Origin: an uncultured Chromatiaceae bacterium
GTDB lineage: Bacteria > Pseudomonadota > Gammaproteobacteria > Enterobacterales > Alteromonadaceae
Direction: 5' to 3'
Assembly (NCBI GenBank): GCA_946481195.1
Contig: CAMLNG010000271.1
Location: 1 to 5,497, forward strand
DNA: 5,497 nucleotides
Below the pieces are notes generated by a model that saw only the letters and a program-made list of their open reading frames with translations, was not told where the DNA came from and did not search any database. This document shows positions 1-5,497 of the stretch, piece by piece (position 1 is the first letter of the stretch; each line of letters begins with the position of its first letter). Made by a program: the position numbers and the translations under genes.

Positions 1-645
1 ATCCTCCGCCGTCGCCGGATTATACACAACCATGCTGAGGTCCGGCCGCCCGTCCACCTGGAAGGCCGAATATTCAAAGGAGAGCAGGCCGAGCACCGGG
101 TGCTTGATGTGCTTGGCGCCCTCGCCGTGGGTGCGCACGTCGTTGTCGCGCCACATGGCGAGGAATTCCGGGCTTTTGCGGCAGAGTTCGTCGACCAGCG
201 GCTCGACTTCGGCCGCCGCACCGGCGCGGGCGGCATCGACGCGGAAGGCGGCGACGAAGAAGCGGGCGACACTTTCCCAGTCATATTGAGCGGCGCGCAC
301 GCGTGGATCGAGGAAGATGAAGCGCAGCACGTTGCGCTCTTCCGGCGGCAGCGCGCCGTAATCGGTGAGCAGCACGGTCGCTGCCCGGTTCCAGGCGACC
401 ACATCCCAGATGGCGTTGCGGATCAGCGCCGGGCTCGGGTCCAGCGCATCGATAATCAGTTTCAGGCCATAAGGCAGTGCCAGCGTGGCGGCTTTGGCGG
501 CGATCAATGCCAGAATGGCACCTGTCACATGCCAGGGAAAAGCGGCAAAATAAGGCCGCATATAACGAATAGTTTCGCCGAGGCTCGCGGCTTCCGGACG
601 GCGGCTTGGTTCAGGTTGTTTGGCGGTGGAGCGCATGCCGCGCAT
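1..645 (-). CDS. Chimeric partial ORF: ABC-exporter permease N-terminus joined to MmyB-type regulator ligand-binding domain
   Basis: The frame is open from the ATG at 645-643 to the left edge (215 codons, no stop seen). A GAAGGA ribosome site lies 6 nt upstream of the ATG, and an in-frame TAA at 663-661 excludes a longer start. Residues 1-~66 look like the start of an ABC exporter half-transporter: a basic, proline-containing tail, then RYMRPYFAAF and a hydrophobic first membrane helix (about residues 33-60) ending in LPYGLKLIIDA. From about residue 66 the protein is a different family, the MmyB-like ligand-binding domain of XRE-type regulators. Visible hallmarks are WDVVAWNRAA, ERNVLRFIFLDP, a W-x(n)-AAFR helix, SPEFLAMW, HPVLGLL and the closing LSMVVYNPAT. 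The N-terminal HTH that such regulators need is absent, as are the rest of the permease and its ATPase. GC is about 66 percent in 1-420 and about 59 percent in 481-660. I infer two unrelated genes joined by recombination, cloning or misassembly. Family calls for both halves are from motif recall. Confidence 0.7.
   Translation of the reverse strand, partial: MRGMRSTAKQPEPSRRPEAASLGETIRYMRPYFAAFPWHVTGAILALIAAKAATLALPYGLKLIIDALDPSPALIRNAIWDVVAWNRAATVLLTDYGALPPEERNVLRFIFLDPRVRAAQYDWESVARFFVAAFRVDAARAGAAAEVEPLVDELCRKSPEFLAMWRDNDVRTHGEGAKHIKHPVLGLLSFEYSAFQVDGRPDLSMVVYNPATAED
445..453. other. Junction between ABC-permease and MmyB-domain sequence
   Basis: Read on the minus strand, codons ATC GAT GCG (residues 65-67, IDA) fit both parents. 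ABC exporters commonly continue LKLIIDAGF, and MmyB domains commonly contain a LIDALxPxPA stretch. The join therefore sits in a few bases of shared sequence and keeps the frame. The bases 448-453 are ATCGAT, a ClaI recognition palindrome, which would suit a cloning or ligation chimera. A microhomology-mediated rearrangement or an assembly join would look the same. The exact breakpoint cannot be fixed from this sequence alone. Confidence 0.5.
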
Positions 646-651
646 AGCAGA

Positions 652-657
652 TCCTTC
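652..657 (-). promoter_or_regulatory. Ribosome binding site of the chimeric ORF
   Basis: GAAGGA on the minus strand is followed by 6 nt and the ATG at 645. It favours this start over the in-frame ATG nine bases downstream (636), and it belongs to the ABC-permease side of the chimera. Confidence 0.6.
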
Positions 658-707
658 GGATTACAGTGCAACAGATCAGCTATTGTGCCTGTTTTTTCCG
701 GCCACAG

Positions 708-734
708 AAAAAAAATCCCGGCCAGCGCCGGGAT
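708..734 (-). terminator. Rho-independent terminator of ppnP
   Basis: On the minus strand, an 8-bp perfect stem (ATCCCGGC at 715-722 with GCCGGGAT at 727-734, loop of four) is followed by a run of eight T at 715-708. It lies 27 bases beyond the original ppnP stop codon (761-763) and before the next gene's start at 645. It therefore closes the ppnP transcript and separates it from the ABC/MmyB frame. Confidence 0.88.
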
Positions 735-760
735 ATTCAGCAATAAAAGCTGTCGTTTGC

Positions 761-1045
761 TTAGTCAGCATAAGTACACAGATAGGCAGTGTCCTGACTG
801 ACCTTCAGCTGGAATTTCTGTCCGGCTGCGACCGCAAATGACTAACCGCGAGCAAAGGTTTGCCACTGGCTCTCACCAGGCAACAATACCGTCAGCGCAC
901 CACTGACAATGGTCAGCACTTCATGCTGACTGGTACCAAATTCATATTCACCCGGAGCCATCACGCCGACTGTGGCCGGCAACTGTTCACCGGCAAAAGC
1001 GATGGACGTCACTTTGCCATCAAAATACTGATTTACTTTAAACAT
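761..1045 (-). pseudogene. ppnP: Pyrimidine/purine nucleoside phosphorylase PpnP (DUF1255/YaiE), interrupted by an in-frame TAG
   Basis: The frame from ATG 1045 begins [17 protein letters not shown] and contains [20 protein letters not shown] and [10 protein letters not shown], the signature of PpnP, a small cupin-fold enzyme. In E. coli PpnP phosphorolyses a broad range of nucleosides to free base plus (deoxy)ribose-1-phosphate. A GAGG ribosome site lies 5 nt before the ATG. Codon 68 (844-842) is TAG. Beyond it the same frame continues with 26 family-like residues (SFAVAAGQKF, then DTAYLC) to a TAA at 763-761. The intact product would be 94 aa, the same as the E. coli protein. E. coli has Ser at the stop position and Glu is common in relatives, so one base change (GAG or TCG to TAG) would explain it. 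The truncated 67-aa product loses the last strands of the barrel and is probably inactive. Alternatives are a sequencing error or amber readthrough. Open sequence upstream of the ATG in this frame (to 1270) is unlike the family and was not included. Confidence 0.85.
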
Positions 1046-1074
1046 AGCGCCCTCTGTTGTAACTGATTTACCGC

Positions 1075-1103
1075 AGTAGACCTGAAAAGCAGGATGATGA
1101 AAA
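1075..1103 (-). promoter_or_regulatory. Possible ppnP promoter
   Basis: Minus-strand hexamers TTTTCA (1103-1098) and TCTACT (1080-1075) are 17 bp apart. Each matches the sigma-70 consensus at four of six positions. Transcription would start near 1068, giving a short leader that includes the ribosome site. This is a weak match and only a candidate. Confidence 0.3.
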
Positions 1104-1126
1104 GAGAAATTTGGAAGTTTAGATGG

Positions 1127-1140
1127 CTGAAATGTTTCAG
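1127..1140. promoter_or_regulatory. Palindrome CTGAAATGTTTCAG, possible operator
   Basis: Perfect 6-bp arms flank a TG centre between the divergent ppnP and diguanylate cyclase genes. It lies 24 bp upstream of the candidate ppnP -35 box and 123 bp before the cyclase ATG. Its shape resembles the TGAAA(N)TTTCA-type sites of several dimeric repressors, including LacI-family ones, but I cannot assign a regulator. Confidence 0.35.
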
Positions 1141-1159
1141 TATGCAGTACAGTCCGGTA

Positions 1160-1181
1160 TTCCGGCGGTTTTTCGCCGGAA
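1160..1181. repeat. Inverted repeat (hairpin) in the divergent intergenic region
   Basis: TTCCGGCG (1160-1167) and CGCCGGAA (1174-1181) form a perfect 8-bp stem around a GTTTTT loop. No T-run follows on either strand, so it is not a standard terminator. It lies 82 bp before the cyclase ATG and could be a leader hairpin or a protein-binding site. Confidence 0.45.
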
Positions 1182-1254
1182 ACTGTCGGCAGGGCGATGA
1201 AGTCAACAGCGCACTGCGTTATGCTGGCAGTAAAGGACCTTTGTTGCTGTTTCC

Positions 1255-1258
1255 GGAG
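1255..1258 (+). promoter_or_regulatory. Ribosome binding site that fixes the cyclase start
   Basis: GGAG at 1255-1258 is followed by 5 nt and the ATG at 1264. In-frame GTG (1258) and TTG (1261) codons lie earlier, but GTG overlaps this site and TTG is too close to it, so ATG 1264 is the supported start. Confidence 0.65.
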
Positions 1259-1263
1259 TGTTG

Positions 1264-2565
1264 ATGTCATATCGTAATGTGCAGTTGCTTGGCAATTATC
1301 TGGATCTGCTGCTGGACATGTTGTGTGTCGTCGATGATGCCGGCTGTTTTGTCTATGTCAGTGCCAGTGTGGAGCAAATTTTAGGTTACACGCCGGCTGA
1401 ACTGATTGGTAAACCGATGCGGGACTATATCTGGCCGGATGATGTTGCAGACACACTGAGCAAAGCGCAGGCGGTGATCCAGGGGCAAAGTCTGGTTCAT
1501 TTTGAAAATCGTTACCGGCATAAACAGGGGCAAGCAGTGTATCTGTCCTGGTCGGCACGTCGTTCTGCAACAGAACAGGTTCGGGTCGGGGTGGCCCGCG
1601 ATATCAGTACGGTTCGTCTGGCGCAAGCACGGCAGCAGCTACTATATGCGATTGCTGAAGCCACGCATCAGACTGACGATTTAGCAGCCTTGTATCAGCG
1701 GATAGCAACTTTACTCAAACCACTGTTACCCCTGCAGCATCTGCACATTGCGGTTGGCGATGCTGCTGACACGCAGTGGCAAATTCTGCCGGTAGCGCAA
1801 GACGCCCAGCATGGTGCGGCGCCTGAAGTGGACACGCAGTTGCTGTGTCGACAAGTGGCATTATCCGGCAAACGGCAATGGGCACAACCAGATCAGAATC
1901 ACGGTTGGCTGGCGCTGCCACTACCGGGGGCTGAAAGTCTGCAGGGCGTACTGTTGCTCCATCCCGGTACAGGTTTGGCATATCAGGACGCTGATTTGGT
2001 GTTGTTAGATTTTCTGGCTGTGCAGCTTGGCGCGGCGATCGAACGCAAAACAATGCTGCTGCGCCTGCAGCAACTGGCGCTTTATGACAGTTTGACCGGT
2101 CTTGCTAACCGTACTTTGTTACTGGATCGGCTGCAATCTGCACTACAAAGAGCCAGTCGAGACGAACAACCGCTGGCACTGTTATACTTGGATTTGGACC
2201 GGTTTAAACAGGTCAATGACAACTTTGGTCACGCAGTCGGTGATTTGCTGCTGCAACAGACAGCACAACGTATTTTGCAGGTCGTGCGCCAAACCGACAC
2301 TGTTGCCCGCTTTGGCGGCGATGAATTTGTGGTATTGCTCGAACAATTGCATCAGGCCGATACTGCGTTACGGGTCGCGGAAAAAATCAGGCAGGCGCTG
2401 GCTCAGCCATTTCTACTGGCTGGTCAGCAGTTTTTGACCACCCCCAGTATTGGCCTTGCTTTGTTTCCGCAGCATGGCGCGGACGGCAGACAATTGCTTC
2501 ACAGTGCGGACAGCGCCATGTATCAGGCCAAACGCGAAGGCGGTGACCAGATTAAGCGGGCTTGA
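1264..2565 (+). CDS. PAS-GAF-GGDEF diguanylate cyclase
   Basis: The 433-aa product should condense two GTP to cyclic di-GMP. There is no signal peptide or membrane segment, so it is predicted cytosolic. A PAS sensor spans about residues 15-118 ([21 protein letters not shown], ending near VGVARDIS). A divergent GAF-like domain spans about 120-262 and ends in a helix that links to the catalytic part. GGDEF spans about 265-433. Catalytic signatures are complete: DSLTGLANR (from D275), [10 protein letters not shown] (metal-binding D310, guanine-binding N318), [15 protein letters not shown] (GGDEF at 351-355), SIGLALFP and [10 protein letters not shown]. The inhibitory I-site RQTD (342-345) sits exactly five residues before GGDEF, so product feedback is expected. 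No EAL or HD-GYP domain follows. The PAS domain lacks an obvious cofactor signature, so the input signal is unknown. Transcribed away from ppnP, it appears to be a single gene closed by the hairpin at 2578-2605. No clear promoter was seen; TATGCT at 1220-1225 is the best -10-like hexamer and lacks a good -35. Confidence 0.93.
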   Translation: MSYRNVQLLGNYLDLLLDMLCVVDDAGCFVYVSASVEQILGYTPAELIGKPMRDYIWPDDVADTLSKAQAVIQGQSLVHFENRYRHKQGQAVYLSWSARRSATEQVRVGVARDISTVRLAQARQQLLYAIAEATHQTDDLAALYQRIATLLKPLLPLQHLHIAVGDAADTQWQILPVAQDAQHGAAPEVDTQLLCRQVALSGKRQWAQPDQNHGWLALPLPGAESLQGVLLLHPGTGLAYQDADLVLLDFLAVQLGAAIERKTMLLRLQQLALYDSLTGLANRTLLLDRLQSALQRASRDEQPLALLYLDLDRFKQVNDNFGHAVGDLLLQQTAQRILQVVRQTDTVARFGGDEFVVLLEQLHQADTALRVAEKIRQALAQPFLLAGQQFLTTPSIGLALFPQHGADGRQLLHSADSAMYQAKREGGDQIKRA

Positions 2566-2577
2566 ACTTACTGATAA

Positions 2578-2605
2578 AACAACGCCGGCAATAGCCGGCG
2601 TTGTT
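2578..2605. terminator. Bidirectional terminator between converging genes
   Basis: AACAACGCCGGC (2578-2589) and GCCGGCGTTGTT (2594-2605) form a perfect 12-bp stem around an AATA loop. The minus-strand exit reads TTGTTTTATC, the better U-rich tail, and serves the decarboxylase ending at 2624. The plus-strand exit TTGTTATTGG is weaker and serves the cyclase ending at 2565. Confidence 0.85.
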
Positions 2606-2623
2606 ATTGGTCTTTCAGTTGGA

Positions 2624-4888
2624 TCAGACTTTGACGCAGTCGACGTAATACACCAGTTTACCGTCCTGTTGCATGGTGCTGAGGCCATGAATATAAGTCT
2701 CAAAACCCGGGAACTTGTGGTTAAACTCACGGGCAAACTTCAGGTAGCTGACGATAGTCTCGTTAAAGACTTCGCCCGGCACCAACAGCGGAATGCCAGG
2801 AGGGTATGGCGTTAACATCACGGCGGTAATACGGCCGGTTAATTCATCCAGCGGCACCCGTTCGATTTTTTTGTGCGCCATTTTGGCAAAAGCATCGGCC
2901 GGTTTCATCGCCGGCACCATCTCAGACAAATACATCTCAGTGGTCAGCTTGGCGATGTTATTGGCCTTGTAGATTTCGTGAATTTGATCACACAAATCTT
3001 TTAAGCCAATGCGTTCATATTGCGGGAACTTCTGGATAAATTCCGGCAGAACGCGCCACAGCGGTGCATTTTTGTCGTAATCGTCTTTAAACTGCTGCAG
3101 CGCCGTGACCATGGTATTCCAGCGGCCTTTGGTGATGCCGATGGTGAACATGATAAAAAACGAATACAGACCGGTTTTCTCAATCACCACGCCATGTTCA
3201 GCCAGGTACTTAGCAACTATCGCCGCCGGAATACCGCTGTCGGAGAAGTTACCATCGACGTTTAAGCCCGGCGTCAGAATAGTGGCTTTGATCGGGTCGA
3301 GCAGGTTAAAGCCTTCAGCGATATCACCAAAGCCGTGCCAGTTCTCGTCCGCGTGCAGCATCCAGGAGGCACGTTCATCCAGGCCTTCGTCAGTTAAATC
3401 ATCCGGGCCCCAGACGCGGAACCACCAGTCGTCGCCATATTCCTGGTCGACTTTACGCATCGCACGGCGAAATTCCAGCGCTTCGTCTAACGACTCTTCC
3501 ACTAATGCTGTGCCGCCAGGCGCTTCCATCATGGCCGCCGCCACGTCGCAAGAGGCGATAATGGCGTATTGCGGGCTGGTCGAGGTGTGCATCAGATAAG
3601 CTTCGTTAAACAGGTGCGTATCGAGTTTGTTCTGATTGGCGTCCTGCACCAGGATTTGTGAAGCCTGGGAAATACCGGCCAGCAATTTATGGGTGGACTG
3701 GGTGGCGAATACCATCGAGGTATCACAACGCGGCCGGCCTTCACCGATGGCATGATAATCGCCATAGAAGTCGTGGAAGGCGGCGTGCGGCAACCAGGCT
3801 TCGTCAAAGTGCAGCGTTTCAATTTCACCATCGAGCAGCGTCTTAATTTCTTCGACGTTATACAAAATACCGTCATAGGTACTTTGAGTGATGGTCAGCA
3901 CGCGCGGTTTGACGTTTGGATCTTTCGCCAGAATTTCGCGGATAAAGGGGTTCGCTTCCATCTTGCGGCGAATGGTCGCAGGTTCGAATTCACTGCGTGG
4001 AATAGGGCCGATGATGCCGTAATGGTTACGGGTTGGCATCAGGAATACCGGCACAGCGCCTGTCATCATGATGGCGTGCAGAATCGATTTGTGGCAGTTA
4101 CGGTCCACCACCACAATATCACCCGGCGCGACGGTGCTGTTCCAGACGATTTTGTTCGAGGTGGAGGTGCCGTTGGTGACGAAAAATAAATGGTCGCAGT
4201 TAAAGATCCGGGCGGCGTTGCGCTCAGAAGCTGCAACAGGGCCTGTGTGATCCAGCAACTGGCCTAATTCATCAACGGCGTTACAGACGTCGGCGCGCAG
4301 CATGTTTTCACCAAAAAACTGGTGGAACATCCGGCCAACCGGCGATTTTAAAAAGGCCACACCACCAGAGTGCCCCGGACAGTGCCAGGAATAAGAGCCG
4401 TCCTGCGCATAATGGGTCAGGGCGCGGAAAAACGGCGGTGCCAGGCTGTCAAGGTAGCTTTTCGCTTCGCGGATAATGTGGCGCGCAACGAATTCCGGCG
4501 TGTCTTCGTGCATATGAATAAAACCATGCAGTTCACGCAGAATGTCATTCGGAATATGCCGGGCGGTGCGGGTTTCGCCGTAGAGGTAAATCGGGATATC
4601 CGGGTTACGGTGGCGGATTTGTTCCACGAAACTACGCAGTTGCGCCAGCACGGATTGCGCTTCTTCGGCACTGCCGCTGCCGAACTCTTCATCGTCAATC
4701 GACAGAATAAAACCGGCGGCCCGGCTTTGTTGCTGGGCGAACGACGTTAAATCGCCATAGCTGGTATAACCAACCACATCCATGCCGGCAGCTTCGATGG
4801 CACTGGCCAGCTCGCGAATGCCGGATCCGCTGGTGTTTTCAGAGCGGAAATCTTCATCGATGATCACAATAGGAAAATAAAAACGCAT
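2624..4888 (-). CDS. Arginine/lysine/ornithine decarboxylase (PLP fold type I, OKR_DC family)
   Basis: The 754-aa product is full length for the family. It removes CO2 from a basic amino acid (arginine to agmatine, lysine to cadaverine or ornithine to putrescine), consuming a proton. It feeds polyamine synthesis and can aid acid tolerance in the cytosol. The N-terminal response-regulator-like wing domain spans about residues 1-130 (FPIVIIDEDF, then a GFILSIDDEE strand). The PLP core spans about 135-590: SWHCPGHSGG (167-176), phosphate-binding NGTSTSNK (239-246), DRNCHKS with H266 (likely stacking on PLP), FDEAW with D362 (pyridine nitrogen), and STHK with K401 as the Schiff-base lysine. The C-terminal domain spans about 610-754 and carries PYPPGIP (694-700). 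The sequence style is that of the betaproteobacterial, Bordetella-type group rather than E. coli CadA/AdiA or Pseudomonas LdcA, so the substrate cannot be assigned by sight. ATG 4888 is chosen because GAGGAA lies 6 nt upstream; a 17-residue longer frame from 4939 reads through that site. It has its own terminator and a long structured upstream region. Confidence 0.95.
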   Translation of the reverse strand: MRFYFPIVIIDEDFRSENTSGSGIRELASAIEAAGMDVVGYTSYGDLTSFAQQQSRAAGFILSIDDEEFGSGSAEEAQSVLAQLRSFVEQIRHRNPDIPIYLYGETRTARHIPNDILRELHGFIHMHEDTPEFVARHIIREAKSYLDSLAPPFFRALTHYAQDGSYSWHCPGHSGGVAFLKSPVGRMFHQFFGENMLRADVCNAVDELGQLLDHTGPVAASERNAARIFNCDHLFFVTNGTSTSNKIVWNSTVAPGDIVVVDRNCHKSILHAIMMTGAVPVFLMPTRNHYGIIGPIPRSEFEPATIRRKMEANPFIREILAKDPNVKPRVLTITQSTYDGILYNVEEIKTLLDGEIETLHFDEAWLPHAAFHDFYGDYHAIGEGRPRCDTSMVFATQSTHKLLAGISQASQILVQDANQNKLDTHLFNEAYLMHTSTSPQYAIIASCDVAAAMMEAPGGTALVEESLDEALEFRRAMRKVDQEYGDDWWFRVWGPDDLTDEGLDERASWMLHADENWHGFGDIAEGFNLLDPIKATILTPGLNVDGNFSDSGIPAAIVAKYLAEHGVVIEKTGLYSFFIMFTIGITKGRWNTMVTALQQFKDDYDKNAPLWRVLPEFIQKFPQYERIGLKDLCDQIHEIYKANNIAKLTTEMYLSEMVPAMKPADAFAKMAHKKIERVPLDELTGRITAVMLTPYPPGIPLLVPGEVFNETIVSYLKFAREFNHKFPGFETYIHGLSTMQQDGKLVYYVDCVKV

Positions 4889-4894
4889 GGGCGG

Positions 4895-4900
4895 TTCCTC
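4895..4900 (-). promoter_or_regulatory. Ribosome binding site that fixes the decarboxylase start
   Basis: GAGGAA on the minus strand is 6 nt from the ATG at 4888. It argues against the earlier in-frame ATG at 4939. The protein beginning MRFYFPIVII also matches the N-terminus typical of this family. Confidence 0.75.
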
Positions 4901-5021
4901 AACAGGGACTCCAACAAAAGGAGCGGCACCTGGCTGCACAGATATGCAGTTTGGTATGGCAATTCAGGTTTGAAATTTGCTTCGGCTGACCCGGCGCTGC
5001 GCCGGGCTGGAAAACCTGCAC

Positions 5022-5049
5022 AAGATACCTGAAATCTGGTTTTTTTCCA
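5022..5049 (-). promoter_or_regulatory. Possible decarboxylase promoter
   Basis: Minus-strand TGGAAA (5049-5044) and TATCTT (5027-5022) are 16 bp apart. Each matches the sigma-70 consensus at four of six positions. Initiation would be near 5015, giving a leader of about 125 nt. The site overlaps one of the inverted repeats, which could then act as an operator rather than as RNA. It is a weak candidate. Confidence 0.25.
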
Positions 5050-5206
5050 GTGAAAATCTGCTGACAGTGCGAATTTGCGCTCAGCAGCATTCACGCCGCT
5101 GCAGTGGCTGCGTCGCTGCATTGCTTTGCAAATAAATATGCGGTTTTTCTGCCTTGGCATGCAGCCGGCGCCAGTGGAATTGTTGCACCATGGTTGCAGG
5201 GAACTT

Positions 5207-5497
5207 TTAACGCAATTCACGGCGCAGCATCAGCTTTAAACCGGACCAGACCGCATCTACCGCACAGACCTTAATATCCACGAACCCCAATGGCAGCGCG
5301 ATGTCGCGGATATCATTTTCACGGATGTCGGTAGGCTGTTTCGCCGCCTGTTTCGGCCAACTGACCCAAATCACCGCGTCAGGTTTTAAGCAAAGGCGCA
5401 GCTGTTGTAACAGCATGGCCAGCTGTGCGCGTTCGGTGACAAACAGCTGCACCCAGTCGGTATTGTCGTCGGCAGTCGTCTGGTAGCTCAGGGTGGG
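5207..5497 (-). CDS. DUF3052 family protein, C-terminal part (gene continues past the right edge)
   Basis: The frame is open from the window edge to TAA at 5209-5207, giving 96 visible residues. No start is visible: the GTG at 5452 is internal, because the same frame upstream (ending DDNTDWVQLF) still reads like the family. Recognisable features are WVQLFVTERAQL, a helix LLQQLRLCLKPD, the strand AVIWVSWPK, PTDIRENDIR, and the ending LPLGFVDIKVCAVDAVWSGLKL-RRELR. These match my memory of DUF3052, small cytosolic proteins of about 130-150 aa with an alpha/beta pattern and no known function. I do not know a role for it. It reads in the same direction as the decarboxylase but 318 bp away, across the repeat-rich region, so co-transcription is doubtful. 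Confidence 0.8.
   Translation of the reverse strand, partial: PTLSYQTTADDNTDWVQLFVTERAQLAMLLQQLRLCLKPDAVIWVSWPKQAAKQPTDIRENDIRDIALPLGFVDIKVCAVDAVWSGLKLMLRRELR

Larger units (their letters stand above)
4889..5206. other. 318-bp non-coding region upstream of the decarboxylase, rich in inverted repeats
   Basis: No convincing gene lies here: the open frames on the minus strand have no family resemblance and overlap both neighbours. Four perfect inverted repeats lie at 4965-5087: CTGCTGA/TCAGCAG (5058-5064 with 5081-5087), CTGGAAAA/TTTTCCAG (5007-5014 with 5043-5050), CCCGGC/GCCGGG (4990-4995 with 5001-5006), and CAGGTTT/AAACCTG (4965-4971 with 5012-5018). The last encloses the third. The second and fourth share bases 5012-5014, so both cannot form at once. 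None is followed by a U-run. Smaller repeats lie at 4934-4949 and 4909-4923. No clear terminator for the DUF3052 gene was found after 5207. The region probably holds the decarboxylase promoter and leader. Confidence 0.5.

Noticed and set aside
525..743. Minus-strand 72-codon frame over the ppnP terminator and the ABC start
   Set aside because: It reads through the terminator hairpin and is out of frame with the recognisable ABC-permease N-terminus.
100..801. Long plus-strand open frame (233 codons) at the left end
   Set aside because: It lies antisense to the ABC/MmyB frame and the ppnP terminator, has no family resemblance and has a composition typical of the reverse of GC-rich coding DNA.
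1046..1263. c-di-GMP riboswitch before the cyclase gene
   Set aside because: I could not find the conserved GEMM core or its tetraloop-receptor arrangement; only a simple hairpin is present.
1046..1270. Upstream extension of the ppnP frame to a start near 1270
   Set aside because: PpnP proteins start close to the conserved NxYFxGKV motif, the ribosome site lies before ATG 1045, and the extension has no family resemblance.
3105..4189. Plus-strand frames of 164 and 166 codons (3105-3599 and 3689-4189) opposite the decarboxylase
   Set aside because: They are antisense shadows of a highly conserved gene, with no recognisable domains.
4990..5006. GC-rich hairpin considered as a terminator for the DUF3052 gene
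   Set aside because: No T-run follows on the minus strand, and it is 200 bases past the stop codon, close to the decarboxylase. A leader structure fits better.
4864..5220. Minus-strand 118-codon frame spanning the gap between DUF3052 and the decarboxylase
   Set aside because: It overlaps both neighbours in another frame, runs through several perfect inverted repeats and resembles no family. Cys- and Arg-rich composition suggests translated non-coding DNA.

Overview
The window reads as a piece of gammaproteobacterial chromosome. Protein style suggests a Rheinheimera/Arsukibacterium-like marine or freshwater bacterium, but this placement is an impression from recall and is weak. GC content is moderate (about half to 60 percent by hand count in sampled blocks). 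The exception is the first ~447 bases, where it is about two-thirds GC and codon use looks alphaproteobacterial.

Layout, left to right. (a) 1-645, minus strand: one open frame that starts as the N-terminus of an ABC-exporter permease. After about 66 codons it becomes the ligand-binding domain of an MmyB-type transcriptional regulator and runs off the left edge. The switch falls on a short ATCGAT-containing stretch near 445-453. (b) 708-734: a strong minus-strand terminator. (c) 761-1045, minus: ppnP (nucleoside phosphorylase, cupin fold) of exactly the expected length, but with an in-frame TAG at codon 68. (d) 1046-1263: a divergent intergenic region with a 14-bp palindrome and an 8-bp-stem hairpin. 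(e) 1264-2565, plus: a PAS-GAF-GGDEF diguanylate cyclase with all catalytic motifs and an intact I-site. (f) 2578-2605: a perfect 12-bp hairpin shared as terminator by the two converging genes. (g) 2624-4888, minus: a complete arginine/lysine/ornithine decarboxylase (PLP fold type I, 754 aa). (h) 4889-5206: a non-coding stretch rich in inverted repeats, some mutually exclusive, upstream of the decarboxylase. (i) 5207-5497, minus: the C-terminal part of a DUF3052 protein.

The genes look like independent single-gene units rather than an operon: terminators, opposite strands and long gaps separate them. The decarboxylase makes polyamines and consumes protons, PpnP salvages nucleosides, and the cyclase makes c-di-GMP. 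Nothing in the sequence ties them into one system. I see no RNA genes, insertion sequences, CRISPR arrays or phage genes. The points most worth a second look are the chimeric ORF, the interrupted ppnP and the structured leader of the decarboxylase.
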